DNA of 64,000 nucleotides from an uncultured Eubacteriales bacterium (GTDB lineage Bacteria; Bacillota; Clostridia; Oscillospirales; CAG-272). Both the position numbers and the translations under genes were made by a program. Shown piece by piece: positions 43,141 through 50,835 of this stretch; the stretch's first letter is position 1; the number at the start of each line of letters is the position of its first letter. The DNA is taken from positions 1 through 64,000 of the forward strand of contig CAKSLU010000008.1 in the NCBI GenBank assembly GCA_934474225.1. The letters run 5' to 3'. The notes under the pieces were generated by a model. That model saw nothing but the letters and a program-made list of their open reading frames with translations, searched no databases and was not told where the DNA came from.

Positions 43141-43427
43141 AAATCGTCTTTGAGCGGCGCGGCGCGGGCAAAAAGCGCCGCACGCTTGCCGAATTTTCCA
43201 AGCGGGTGGTGGCGGCGCTGGTCGCCGTATGGTTTGCGGGCGCGATGCTGGGCGTCGCCGTGGTTGCGGTGCAGGTGGTGCGCGGCGACATGACGGTGAA
43301 CCTCGCCGACCTGCTGCTATACATCGGGGCGCCGATGACCGGCGGGATTGTGACCTATCTGCTCAAGAGTGCATACGAAAATAAAGAGAAGATCAAAAAC
43401 GGCGCAGCCGAAAACGACATATCCTGA
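43137..43427 (+). CDS. Phage two-helix membrane protein
   Basis: A 96-residue protein from GTG 43137 overlapping the lysin stop. A basic N-terminus (FERRGAGKKRRTL) precedes helices VVAALVAVWFAGAMLGVAVV and LLLYIGAPMTGGIVTYLLKS, then NKEKIK. Probably a lysis-associated or holin-like protein. No named family assigned. Confidence 0.62.
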   Translation: MKIVFERRGAGKKRRTLAEFSKRVVAALVAVWFAGAMLGVAVVAVQVVRGDMTVNLADLLLYIGAPMTGGIVTYLLKSAYENKEKIKNGAAENDIS

Positions 43428-43442
43428 AAAGGGGGTGAATCC

Positions 43443-43655
43443 ATGAACAGCGTACTCAGAAAAGTCTCCAGCCGCAAATTTATCGTGGCGGTCAGCGGCG
43501 TGGTCAGCGGCATTGTCCTGGTGGTAAACGGCAGCACCACCGAGGGCGTGACGGCCATCGTCACCTCGGTGGTCGCCTACCTCGCCGCCGAAGGGCTTGT
43601 GGACATGGCGGCGGTGAAGAAGCAGAGCGAAAGTGCGGACAAATCTGCGGATTGA
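43443..43655 (+). CDS. Phage holin-like protein
   Basis: A 70-residue protein: a basic N-terminus (MNSVLRKVSSRKF), two hydrophobic segments (IVAVSGVVSGIVLVVNG and GVTAIVTSVVAYLAAEGLV), and a charged KKQSESADKSAD tail. It fits short holins in size and plan. AAAGGGGGTG is upstream. Last gene of the cassette. Confidence 0.72.
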   Translation: MNSVLRKVSSRKFIVAVSGVVSGIVLVVNGSTTEGVTAIVTSVVAYLAAEGLVDMAAVKKQSESADKSAD

Positions 43656-43670
43656 TTTTGCATTTTCCTG

Positions 43671-43698
43671 TTTCAAACGCGCAAACATATGCTATAAT
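43671..43698 (+). promoter_or_regulatory. Promoter of the aminopeptidase gene
   Basis: TTTCAA (43671-43676), 16-nt spacer, TATAAT (43693-43698), right after the holin stop. Its -10 box overlaps the left edge of the hairpin at 43697-43726. Confidence 0.7.
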
Positions 43699-43734
43699 AG
43701 TCTCGCGGCAGTCGCCGCGAGACTATTATTTTTA
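43697..43734 (+). terminator. Terminator-like hairpin overlapping the aminopeptidase promoter
   Basis: A 13-bp stem ATAGTCTCGCGGC/GCCGCGAGACTAT, loop AGTC, then TATTTTTA. It looks like the cassette terminator. A transcript from the adjacent promoter would start inside its left arm and escape folding. Confidence 0.7.
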
Positions 43735-43745
43735 CGGAGGACCCT

Positions 43746-44972
43746 ATGAAGGTCACGACTTTGAAGAAATATGCCGAGCTGATTGCACGCCGCGGCGTCA
43801 ACATCAAAAAGGGCGACGAAGTGGTCGTCACCGCCGAGCTGGATCAGCCAAAATTTGTGGAATATGTGGTGGAGGCATGCTACAAGGCGGGCGCCAAGAA
43901 GGTCACGGTGGATTTCACGCACCAGCCCCTGCAAAAGCTGCATGTCAAATACCGCAGTCTGAAGACGCTCGGCAAGGTTGAAGACTGGGAGGTCGCCCGC
44001 CTCGAGCACTACATCGACACGCTGCCCGCCCGCATCTACCTCATCAGCGAGGACCCGGACGGCCTGCGCGGCATGGATCGCGAGAAGAACGCAAAGGGCG
44101 CGCAGGCGCGCAGTAAGATCATCAAGCCGCTGCGCGACCGCATGGACAACCGCTACAAGTGGTGCATCGCCGCCGTCCCGGGCAAGGCATGGGCGCAGAA
44201 GATGTTCCCCGGCATCCGCACATCCGCCGCGATTGAAAAACTGTGGGAAGCCATCCTCTACACCTCCCGCGCCGACGGCGACGACCCGATTGCCGCCTGG
44301 GATGCGCACAATGCCGACATCGCCGCGCGCTGTGCCTACCTCAATTCGCTCGGCATCGACACCCTGCATTACACCGCATCAAACGGCACCGACTTCACCG
44401 TCGGTCTGATTGACAAATCCGAGTTCTGCGGCGGCGCAGAGGCGATTATCGGCGGCGAAATCTTCAACGCCAACATTCCCTCCGAGGAGGTCTACACCAG
44501 CCCGAAGCGCGGCAGAGCCGAGGGTATCGTCTATTCGACCAAGCCGCTCTCCTACAACGGGCAGCTGATTGAGAATTTCTCCATCCGCTTTCACGAGGGC
44601 AAGGCGGTCGAAGTCCACGCCGAGAAGAACGAGGAAATGCTGAAGACCATCATCTCGATGGATGAGGGCGCATCCTACCTCGGCGAGGTCGCGCTGGTGC
44701 CCTACTCCTCCCCCATCAATCAGCTCGGCTATCTGTTCTACAACACGCTGTTTGACGAGAACGCAGTCTGCCACCTGGCGCTCGGCGAGGGGTATACGAA
44801 CACGCTGCACGGTTTTGCGGACATGACGCGCGAGGAGTGCACCGCCGCCGGTATCAACGACTCGATGATCCACGAGGACTTTATGATAGGCGCACCCGAC
44901 CTCTCGATCGTTGCCACGCTCCGCGACGGCACGGAGAAGGCGATCTTCAAAGACGGCACCTGGGCGTTTTGA
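43746..44972 (+). CDS. Aminopeptidase, M29 (AmpS/PepS) family
   Basis: A 408-residue cytosolic metallopeptidase releasing N-terminal amino acids. M29 features seen: KKYAELIARRGVNIKKGDEV, the metal-ligand stretches EVYTSPKRGRAEGIVYST (first Glu) and YLGEVALVPYSSPINQLG, then CHLALGEGY and SMIHEDFMIGAPDLSI (His-Glu-Asp). Length is normal. ACGGAGGA is 5 nt before the ATG. Transcribed from its own promoter, so unrelated to the phage cassette. A terminator follows 80 nt later. Confidence 0.92.
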   Translation: MKVTTLKKYAELIARRGVNIKKGDEVVVTAELDQPKFVEYVVEACYKAGAKKVTVDFTHQPLQKLHVKYRSLKTLGKVEDWEVARLEHYIDTLPARIYLISEDPDGLRGMDREKNAKGAQARSKIIKPLRDRMDNRYKWCIAAVPGKAWAQKMFPGIRTSAAIEKLWEAILYTSRADGDDPIAAWDAHNADIAARCAYLNSLGIDTLHYTASNGTDFTVGLIDKSEFCGGAEAIIGGEIFNANIPSEEVYTSPKRGRAEGIVYSTKPLSYNGQLIENFSIRFHEGKAVEVHAEKNEEMLKTIISMDEGASYLGEVALVPYSSPINQLGYLFYNTLFDENAVCHLALGEGYTNTLHGFADMTREECTAAGINDSMIHEDFMIGAPDLSIVATLRDGTEKAIFKDGTWAF

Positions 44973-45054
44973 CCGATGTATACGGCGCAGACCGAATGGC
45001 GAAAAGGGATTTTGAATAAGGTTTTGCTGTCTGCATCATTTCAGATATAAGTGG

Positions 45055-45080
45055 AAAAGCACCCGTAACGGGTGCTTTTC
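45055..45080 (+). terminator. Intrinsic terminator after the aminopeptidase gene
   Basis: AAAAGCACCCG-TAA-CGGGTGCTTTT, symmetric 11-bp stem. Confidence 0.88.
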
Positions 45081-45109
45081 TCCATATTTGGGTTGATTTT
45101 CGCCATTCT

Positions 45110-45167
45110 ATCCACGCAAAAGACGCTCGGCGTATAACGATACGCCTTGAGCGTCTTTTGCGTGGAT
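45110..45167. repeat. 58-bp near-perfect inverted repeat
   Basis: ATCCACGCAAAAGACGCTC pairs with GAGCGTCTTTTGCGTGGAT (19 bp), with an inner GGCGTAT/ATACGCC stem, loop AACG and a TT bulge. It is separate from the terminator 30 nt upstream and has no T-run. Possibly a MITE or single-copy cruciform. Confidence 0.75.
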
Positions 45168-45234
45168 TCTGCATCCGTCTGCATCGGTCAAGGCGGCTGC
45201 AGCGATACGCCCGGCGAAAATCTTTTTGCAAACC

Positions 45235-45308
45235 TGTAGGGACCGGCGTCCTCGACGGTCCGTTTTTGCTTTGGTTGGAGCGGACCGTCCCAGACGCCGG
45301 TCCCTACA
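45235..45308. repeat. Palindromic repeat family B, copy 1
   Basis: TGTAGGGACCGGCGTC...GACGCCGGTCCCTACA, with internal GACGGTCCG/CGGACCGTC. An intact copy with terminal inverted repeats of about 16 bp. Confidence 0.85.
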
Positions 45309-45326
45309 AAGTTGGGTGCGTGATTC

Positions 45327-45522
45327 GGCTCCCCTGTGCAAGGGGTGAGCTGTCCGAGACGCGATGCGTCTCGCGGAGTTTTTCTTCGTCGGCTGAACAC
45401 CGACGATTTCGCAAGCGAAACCGAAAAACATCCTGACGAAGCCGCCTGAGGGGTTGTTCCGTGGCTTTGTAACAATCCCTCCGTCGCCGTTCGGCGACAC
45501 CTCCCTTTGCACAAGGGAGGCT
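45327..45522. repeat. Palindromic repeat family A, copy 3, split by inner element
   Basis: Outer family A ends (GGCTCCCCTGTGCAAGGGG...CAAGGGAGGCT) are intact. The left arm hairpin is interrupted by inner element I at 45375-45433 with its GAGACGC/GCGTCTC satellite hairpin. The right arm is GTCGCC-gtt-GGCGAC. Confidence 0.85.
45375..45433 (+). repeat. Inner element I, copy 2 (inside family A)
   Basis: 59 bp, GGAGTTTTTC ... GAAAAACATCC, with the CGTCGG/CCGACG hairpin. It is inserted in the left half of family A copy 3. Confidence 0.82.
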
Positions 45523-45557
45523 TGGTACCTACGGTGACGTCTCATGCTTCCCCGCAT

Positions 45558-46466
45558 CTACACACCTGCGGGGGACGCATCCGGAAAACCGTCCTCCGCC
45601 GTGCCGGGTTCCTTCGGGATGCGGACGGTGACCTCAAAGCTATCGCCGAGATCCTTTTTCTTTGTCTCCGCCGCGATGCCCGCGCGCTTCATGATGTCCA
45701 CGGCGCGGTCGAGCGTGTTGTAGAAAATGCGGATATCGCGCACCAGCGCCGTGCGCTTTTTCGGCGGCTTTTCGCGCTTGTCGCTTTCGAGCAGGCGCGA
45801 GACATACGCCTCGGTCTCGGCAACATTCATGCCGCGCGCGATTACCGCCTCCAGCGCGTCGCGGCGGGCGCGCGCGTCGCCGAGGCGCAAGAGGGCGCGG
45901 GCGTGCCGCTCGGTCAGCCGCCGCTCGATAATGACCTGCCGCTCAAAGTCGTCAAAGCGCAAAAGGCGCAGCTTGTTGGCAACATAGGACTGGCTTGCCG
46001 ACAGCTTTGCCGCAACCTCCTCCTGCGTCAGCCCATAGAGGTCGATCAGCGCCGAAATCGCCGCCGCCTCGTCAAACATATTGAGATCCTCGCGCTGTAA
46101 ATTTTCAATAATGGCAAGCTCGGCGGAGCGCAGGCTGTCCGCCTCAACGACGATGCAGGGCACCTCCGCCATGCCGAGCAGCTTGGCGGCGCGCAGCCGC
46201 CGCTCGCCCGCAATCAGCTCATAGACGCCGCCGTAATCATCGAGATTGCCGACCGAAATCGGTTTGCGCACGCAGAGCGGCTGCAGGATGCCGTGGCGGC
46301 GGATGCTGTCGGCGAGGCGGAGCGTCTCGTCCGAGTCGAAATACTTGCGCGGCTGCGCGGGGTTCGGCAGGATGCGGCAGACCGGGATTTTATGTACGCG
46401 CTCGGCGGGGTCTGCGGGCGGATTTTGCAGTTTCAGCTTGGGGAGCACATTTTCGAGCAGATTCAT
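45558..46466 (-). CDS. noc: ParB/Noc family DNA-binding protein
   Basis: A 302-residue ParB-type CTPase/DNA clamp. Seen: HKIPVCRILPNPAQPRKYFD, SIRRHGILQPLCVR, the catalytic-box ELIAGERRLRAAKLLG, then IENLQREDLNMFDEA, and HTH GLTQEEVAAKLSASQSYVAN. Position after mnmG-rsmG fits Noc (nucleoid occlusion) rather than the parA-linked ParB, but no parA is in the window and the sequence alone does not separate the two. ATG 46466 is chosen from AAAGGAAA upstream; the longer frame is translated intergenic sequence. No parS-like palindrome was found. Confidence 0.9.
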   Translation of the reverse strand: MNLLENVLPKLKLQNPPADPAERVHKIPVCRILPNPAQPRKYFDSDETLRLADSIRRHGILQPLCVRKPISVGNLDDYGGVYELIAGERRLRAAKLLGMAEVPCIVVEADSLRSAELAIIENLQREDLNMFDEAAAISALIDLYGLTQEEVAAKLSASQSYVANKLRLLRFDDFERQVIIERRLTERHARALLRLGDARARRDALEAVIARGMNVAETEAYVSRLLESDKREKPPKKRTALVRDIRIFYNTLDRAVDIMKRAGIAAETKKKDLGDSFEVTVRIPKEPGTAEDGFPDASPAGV

Positions 46467-46625
46467 ATGGATTTTCCTTTCGTTTGTCCGTTTTTTTGTC
46501 TCTGCTCCTATGGTAGCGCGCCGCGGGCGGAAATATCCGAAAAGCCTGCGGGGCGATTTCCCGCCGCCTTTGCCGAAATTTAGCCCCGCGGCGGCGGCGC
46601 GGCGGCAATGTGCAAAATAAATACG

Positions 46626-46654
46626 AAAAAAGCCGCTTATCAAAGCGGCTTTTT
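46626..46654 (-). terminator. Intrinsic terminator overlapping the rsmG stop codon
   Basis: On the minus strand AAAAAGCCGCTT-TGAT-AAGCGGCTTTTTT. The 5' arm contains the last rsmG codons and the TGA is in the loop. The 160 bp from here to noc show no clear promoter. Confidence 0.85.
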
Positions 46655-47404
46655 CTTGATTTGTGAAAAATTGCGCGGATAAATTTTTTCGGTTTCGTCC
46701 ACTTTACGGATACACGCGATGAAGCGCTCCTGCCGGTCTGCGTCGAATGCGGGGTCTCCGATGGTATATTCTACGGAAAAGCAGGTTTCCGCGCGAAGCG
46801 CCGCGATGGCATTTTCCGCCTCATGCAGCTCCTCTGCGCCGCTTTTCCCCTTCATCGGCAGAAATTCGCCGCCCACGCGCAGCAGCGGAATGCAGAATTC
46901 GCACAGCATGTTCAGCCGCGCCACCGCGCGCGCCGTCACATAGTCAAATTTTCCGCGCAGCTCGCCCGCGCCCGCGTCCTCGGCGCGCGCCGTCACGGCG
47001 GTGACATTGGCAAGTCCGAGCGCCGCCGCCGTCTCGCGGACAAAGACGATGCGCTTGTCTGTGGAGTCGATCGCCGTGATGGCAAGGTCGGGGCGCACAA
47101 TGGCAAGCGGCAGGGTGGGAAAACCCGCGCCGCAGCCCACATCGGCAAGCGAAGCGCCGACCTTGTGCAGATGCTGTGCCAGCCGCAGGCTGTCGAAATA
47201 ATGCTTCAGAATGATCTCCCGCGGGTCTGTGATGGCGGTGAGGTTCATCACCGCGTTTGCGGCAAGCAGACGCTCGGTCAGGCGGAAAAAGCGGTCTGCC
47301 GTCTCCTCGGTCGCATACTTTTCCGTTGCCTGCGCGCTGCCCACAATGCGGATATAGTCCGCGGTAAATGCGGCGCGGTCAAGCGTCGGCGTTGTCTTGT
47401 TCAT
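46640..47404 (-). CDS. rsmG: 16S rRNA (guanine527-N7)-methyltransferase
   Basis: A 254-residue SAM-dependent methyltransferase acting on G527 of 16S rRNA. Seen: RLLAANAVMNLTAITDPREI, the SAM loop LADVGCGAGFPTLPLAIVRP, ITAIDSTDKRIVFVRE, and the conserved FDYVTARAVARLNMLCEFC. The start at 47404 overlaps mnmG by 26 nt, with GGAG upstream. Same order as the classic mnmG-rsmG-noc cluster. Confidence 0.96.
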   Translation of the reverse strand: MNKTTPTLDRAAFTADYIRIVGSAQATEKYATEETADRFFRLTERLLAANAVMNLTAITDPREIILKHYFDSLRLAQHLHKVGASLADVGCGAGFPTLPLAIVRPDLAITAIDSTDKRIVFVRETAAALGLANVTAVTARAEDAGAGELRGKFDYVTARAVARLNMLCEFCIPLLRVGGEFLPMKGKSGAEELHEAENAIAALRAETCFSVEYTIGDPAFDADRQERFIACIRKVDETEKIYPRNFSQIKKKPL

Positions 47405-49307
47405 CGGCTTTGGTCTCCTTTTCGGGTCTGCCCGCGTCGGCAAGGCGAATCATCAGCACCGAAATGTCGGCGGGGCTGACGCCCGAGATGCGCATCGCCT
47501 GCCCGAGTGAGCGGGGGCGGATTTTGTTCAGCTTCTGCCGCGCCTCAAGGCGCAGACCGCCGATGGCGGCATAGTCGATGTCGGGCGGCAGCAGCTTTTC
47601 TTCAAGCTTTTGCAGCTTTTTGACCTCGGCCAGCTCACGGCGGATGTAGCCGTCGTATTTGACGCGCACCTCGGCGGAAAAGCGCACCGCGCGCGGCAGC
47701 GGCGGGCGCGTGGAATCGACCGGGGCGAGCAATTCATAGGACAGCTCGGGGCGGCGCACAAGGTCGGCGAGTTTTGCGCCGGTGGTAATCGGCGCGGAAC
47801 CGTTTTGCACGAGCAGGGCGTTCACCGCGTCGCTCGGCGGGATGTTGGTCTTTGTGATGCGCTCGACCTCGGCGTCGATTGCCGCCTGCTTTTCGAGGAA
47901 GGCGGCATAGCGCCTATCGTCCACCAGCCCCACGCGATGGCCGTATGGGGTCAGGCGCGCGTCGGCATTGTCCTGGCGGAGCAGCAGGCGGTATTCGCTG
48001 CGCGAGGTCATGATGCGGTATGGCTCGTTTGTCCCTTTGGTCACGAGGTCGTCAATCAGCGTGCCGATATAGGAGGACGCGCGCGGCAGAACGAGCGGTT
48101 CGCGCCCGAGCAGCTGCATCGCGGCGTTGATGCCTGCGATGAGTCCCTGCGCTGCCGCCTCCTCATAACCGGAGGTGCCGTTGAACTGCCCCGCGCCGTA
48201 CAGTCCGGCAATCGCCTTGGTTTCCAGCGTCGGATAGAGCGCCGTCGGGTCGATGCAGTCATACTCAATGGCATAGGCATAGCGCATGATTTCGGCATGG
48301 GCAAAGCCCTCGAGCGAGTGCAGCATAGCGATCTGCACATCGGTCGGGAGCGATGTGGAGAAGCCCTGGATGTACATCTCCTCGGTGTCTCTGCCGAGCG
48401 GTTCGATGAACAGCTGGTGCCGCTCCTTGTCGGCAAAGCGCACGAGCTTGTCCTCAATCGAGGGGCAGTAGCGCGGGCCTGTGCCGTGGATTTTGCCGGA
48501 GTACATCGCACTGCGGTGGATGTTGTCGCGGATGATGCGGTGCGTCTCGGCGTTGGTATAGACGATGTGGCAGGGGGTCTGCACAAGGTCGTCAAAGGCG
48601 TGCGGGTCGGTGCGCACCGAGAAGGGCGTGATCGGGCATTCGCCCGGCTGCACATCAAGGTTTGTAAAGTCGATGCTGCGGCGGTTGACGCGGGCGGGCG
48701 TGCCGGTCTTGAAACGGCGCAGGGGCAGACCAATGGCGCGCAGGCTCTCCGAGAGCGCGGACGCGCCCATCAGCCCGTCCGGCCCGCTCTTGTAGCTGAC
48801 ATCGCCGACGAAGATTTCGCTGTCGAGATAGGTGCCGGTCGCCAGCACGGCGGCGCGCACCGCATAGACTTCGCCGAGCGCCGTCGTCAGCGAACACACG
48901 CGGCGTTTGCCGTCTTCCTCCGTCACGCCGACCGACACGATCTCGGCTTGAATCAGCCGCAGATGTTCGGTGGTCTCGAGCGTGTGCTTCATGCGCGCGC
49001 GGTAGGCGGCGCGATCCGCCTGGATGCGCTTGGAGTGCACGGCAGCGCCCTTGCCGAGGTTGAGCGTGCGGCTCTGCAGGGTGACCTCATCGGCTGCTTT
49101 GCCCATTTCGCCGCCCAGCGCGTCAATCTCAAAGACAAGGTGCCCCTTGCCCGTGCCGCCGATGGACGGATTGCAGGGCATGTTGCCCACTGCGTCGAGA
49201 TTGATGGTGAACAGCACGGTGTCAAGCCCGAGGCGCGCGCAGGCGAGCGCGGCTTCGATGCCCGCGTGCCCTGCGCCGATGACGCCGACATCCGCTGTAT
49301 GCTGCAT
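47379..49307 (-). CDS. mnmG: tRNA uridine-5-carboxymethylaminomethyl modification enzyme MnmG
   Basis: A 642-residue FAD/NADH-dependent partner of MnmE. The FAD site DVGVIGAGHAGIEAALACAR is at the N-terminus. CNPSIGGTGKGHL, RTLNLGKGAAVHSKRIQADR, TGTYLDSEIFVG and GRDTEEMYIQGFSTSLP follow. The C-terminal helical domain, which binds MnmE and tRNA, ends with KIRPRSLGQAMRISGVSPAD. The start ATG 49307 follows GGGGGGTG; the longer frame upstream runs into repeat A4 and is not real. It is about 43 kb from mnmE and on the opposite strand. Confidence 0.97.
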   Translation of the reverse strand: MQHTADVGVIGAGHAGIEAALACARLGLDTVLFTINLDAVGNMPCNPSIGGTGKGHLVFEIDALGGEMGKAADEVTLQSRTLNLGKGAAVHSKRIQADRAAYRARMKHTLETTEHLRLIQAEIVSVGVTEEDGKRRVCSLTTALGEVYAVRAAVLATGTYLDSEIFVGDVSYKSGPDGLMGASALSESLRAIGLPLRRFKTGTPARVNRRSIDFTNLDVQPGECPITPFSVRTDPHAFDDLVQTPCHIVYTNAETHRIIRDNIHRSAMYSGKIHGTGPRYCPSIEDKLVRFADKERHQLFIEPLGRDTEEMYIQGFSTSLPTDVQIAMLHSLEGFAHAEIMRYAYAIEYDCIDPTALYPTLETKAIAGLYGAGQFNGTSGYEEAAAQGLIAGINAAMQLLGREPLVLPRASSYIGTLIDDLVTKGTNEPYRIMTSRSEYRLLLRQDNADARLTPYGHRVGLVDDRRYAAFLEKQAAIDAEVERITKTNIPPSDAVNALLVQNGSAPITTGAKLADLVRRPELSYELLAPVDSTRPPLPRAVRFSAEVRVKYDGYIRRELAEVKKLQKLEEKLLPPDIDYAAIGGLRLEARQKLNKIRPRSLGQAMRISGVSPADISVLMIRLADAGRPEKETKADEQDNADA

Positions 49308-49327
49308 GGGAACACCCCCCGGAAATA

Positions 49328-49366
49328 AAATGAAAAGTGAAAAATGAAAAATGAAAAACGGAAAGT
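49328..49366. repeat. A-rich tandem repeat upstream of mnmG
   Basis: Three to four copies of a TGAAAAA-type heptamer/octamer (AAAATGAAAAGTGAAAAATG...). On the mnmG transcript strand it reads as a pyrimidine-rich stretch. It may be an UP-like element or slippage tract. Confidence 0.55.
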
Positions 49367-49372
49367 GATTTT

Positions 49373-49485
49373 GGCTCCCCTGTGCAAGGGGAGCTGCCGC
49401 CGAATGGCGGCTGAGGGGTTGTTCTTCGCTCTGTAACAATCCCTCCGGCGGCTACGCCGCCACCTCCCTTTGCACAAGGGAGGCT
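49373..49485. repeat. Palindromic repeat family A, copy 4
   Basis: A complete copy between rlmH and mnmG. Left arm CCGCC-gaat-GGCGG, right arm GGCGGC-tac-GCCGCC. Confidence 0.88.
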
Positions 49486-49497
49486 TTACTGCTCTCT

Positions 49498-49974
49498 CTA
49501 CTTATGATACTTCCCGCCGGCGTCGATGGAGAGCGCACGGTAGAGCGCCTCGGCGAGAATCACCCGCATCAGCCGGTGCGGGAAGGTCAGCTTTGAGAAG
49601 GACAGCCGCCTCTCGCACGCCGCCTTGACCTTCTCCGCAAGCCCGTGCGACGAGCCGATGACAAAGCAAAGCTCGCCCGCCGTGCGCTTGACCTCGCCGA
49701 CGAGCGCGCCAAGCTCCTCGCTGGACAGCTGCTTGCCCTCGACGCAGAGCGCAATTTTGTAGGCGCGCGGCGGCAGATGCTTCAAAATCTGTTCGCCCTC
49801 GGCGTCCAGCGCGGCGGCGATGTCGCCCGCGCGCGTCGCGGCAAGCGGCGCTTCCTTCAGATTGATGTTTTTCAGTTCGGCATAGGCGGACGCGCGCTTC
49901 TCGTACTCGGCAATCGCCTCGGCAAAGTAGCTTTCCTTCATGCCGCCGACCGAAATAATGGTGATTTTCAGCAT
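49498..49974 (-). CDS. rlmH: 23S rRNA (pseudouridine1915-N3)-methyltransferase
   Basis: A 158-residue SPOUT methyltransferase modifying pseudouridine 1915 in helix 69 of 23S rRNA. Seen: MLKITIISVGGMKESYFAEA, EYEKRASAYAELKNINL, YKIALCVEGKQLSSEELG, the knot SAM site FVIGSSHGLAEKV and the C-terminal FPHRLMRVILAEALYRA. The start shares one base with the walJ stop (TAATG). Earlier upstream starts in this frame are shadows of walJ. Confidence 0.97.
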   Translation of the reverse strand: MLKITIISVGGMKESYFAEAIAEYEKRASAYAELKNINLKEAPLAATRAGDIAAALDAEGEQILKHLPPRAYKIALCVEGKQLSSEELGALVGEVKRTAGELCFVIGSSHGLAEKVKAACERRLSFSKLTFPHRLMRVILAEALYRALSIDAGGKYHK

Positions 49975-50741
49975 TACAACAGCCTCGTGGGTTCGCTCTC
50001 GCGCGCAACGACAATGTGCAGCTCCGGGCAGGCGGCGCATGCCGCCTCCAATGCGCGCGCGGGCGTGTTGTTCTCGGCGGAGAGATGCGCCAGCAGCACA
50101 TGCGCGGTGCCCTGCGCCGAAAGCTGCGGCAGAAAGGCATCGCAGGCGCGGTTGGACAGGTGCCCGCGGTCGGACGCGATGCGGGATTTGAGCCATGCGG
50201 GGTAAGGACCGCGCATCAGCATGTCCTCATCGTGGTTGGATTCCAGCACAACGGCATACGCGCCCGCAAGATTTGCCGCAATCTCGGGCGTGACACGCCC
50301 GATGTCGGTCGCATACGCCAGCTTGCGCCCGTCCGCCAGCGTCACGGTGTAGCCCACGCTCATGTCGCTGTCGTGCGGGGTGACAAACGAGGACACCGTC
50401 ATGCCGCCGACCTGCACGGAAAAGAGCGGCGTGTGCAGCACGGCGCGGCACGGCAGATAGCGGGCGGCAGGCAGCAGCCGCGCCGCCGACCCCTCGGTGA
50501 TGTGAATCGGAATATCGTATTTTTTCGCCAGCATCTCCAGCGCGCTCGTGTGGTCGGCATGCTCATGCGTGACAAAAACCGCGCGCACCGCCGTCATATC
50601 GCCGCCCACGGCGGTGAGCGCCTGCGTCAGCGCGCGCAGGCTGCGCCCCGCGTCGATGAGGATGGCGTCCCCGCCCGCGCGGATGTAGGTGCAGTTGCCC
50701 TTGGAGCCGGAATACAGCGTGCAAAGCTGCAAATCTTCCAT
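49974..50741 (-). CDS. walJ: MBL-fold metallo-hydrolase, WalJ/YycJ family
   Basis: A 255-residue metallo-beta-lactamase-fold protein. LCTLYSGSKGNCTYIRAGGD is the YycJ N-terminus, and the metal site is VFVTHEHADHTSALEML, with DIGRVT and HLSAEN downstream. YycJ/WalJ links cell division to replication and shows 5'-exonuclease-like traits in other Firmicutes; the gene often lies near rlmH. Start 50741 is preceded by GAGGTT; the longer frame upstream lacks a ribosome site. It is coupled to rlmH by a 1-nt overlap. Confidence 0.9.
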   Translation of the reverse strand: MEDLQLCTLYSGSKGNCTYIRAGGDAILIDAGRSLRALTQALTAVGGDMTAVRAVFVTHEHADHTSALEMLAKKYDIPIHITEGSAARLLPAARYLPCRAVLHTPLFSVQVGGMTVSSFVTPHDSDMSVGYTVTLADGRKLAYATDIGRVTPEIAANLAGAYAVVLESNHDEDMLMRGPYPAWLKSRIASDRGHLSNRACDAFLPQLSAQGTAHVLLAHLSAENNTPARALEAACAACPELHIVVARESEPTRLL

Positions 50742-50755
50742 ATGTGATAACCTCG

Positions 50756-50795
50756 AAAAACGGAAAGGTGCTGCAAGCAGAACAGCACCTTTTGG
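50756..50795 (-). terminator. Intrinsic terminator after galK
   Basis: On the minus strand AAAAGGTGCTG/CAGCACCTTT with a 9-nt loop, then CCGTTTTTC. It partly insulates walJ from galK; no clear walJ promoter was seen. Confidence 0.75.
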
Positions 50796-50835
50796 CTTTA
50801 GCAAGTATCGGTCTGCGCTTTTTTTACAGCCCGAA

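Noticed and set aside
31675..43745. Attachment sites bounding the phage cassette
   Set aside because: No direct repeat longer than a few bases and no tRNA gene was found at the edges; a computed search could still find one.
45188..45557. Short frames in the repeat arrays after the aminopeptidase
   Set aside because: They translate the palindromic repeats, recur at other arrays in different frames and have no ribosome site.
45558..49307. parS sites near noc/parB
   Set aside because: No 14-16-bp palindrome resembling Noc or ParB sites was found by eye in or around the cluster.
47610..49328. 572-codon plus-strand frame opposite mnmG
   Set aside because: mnmG is a full-length conserved protein; the plus frame lacks any motif.
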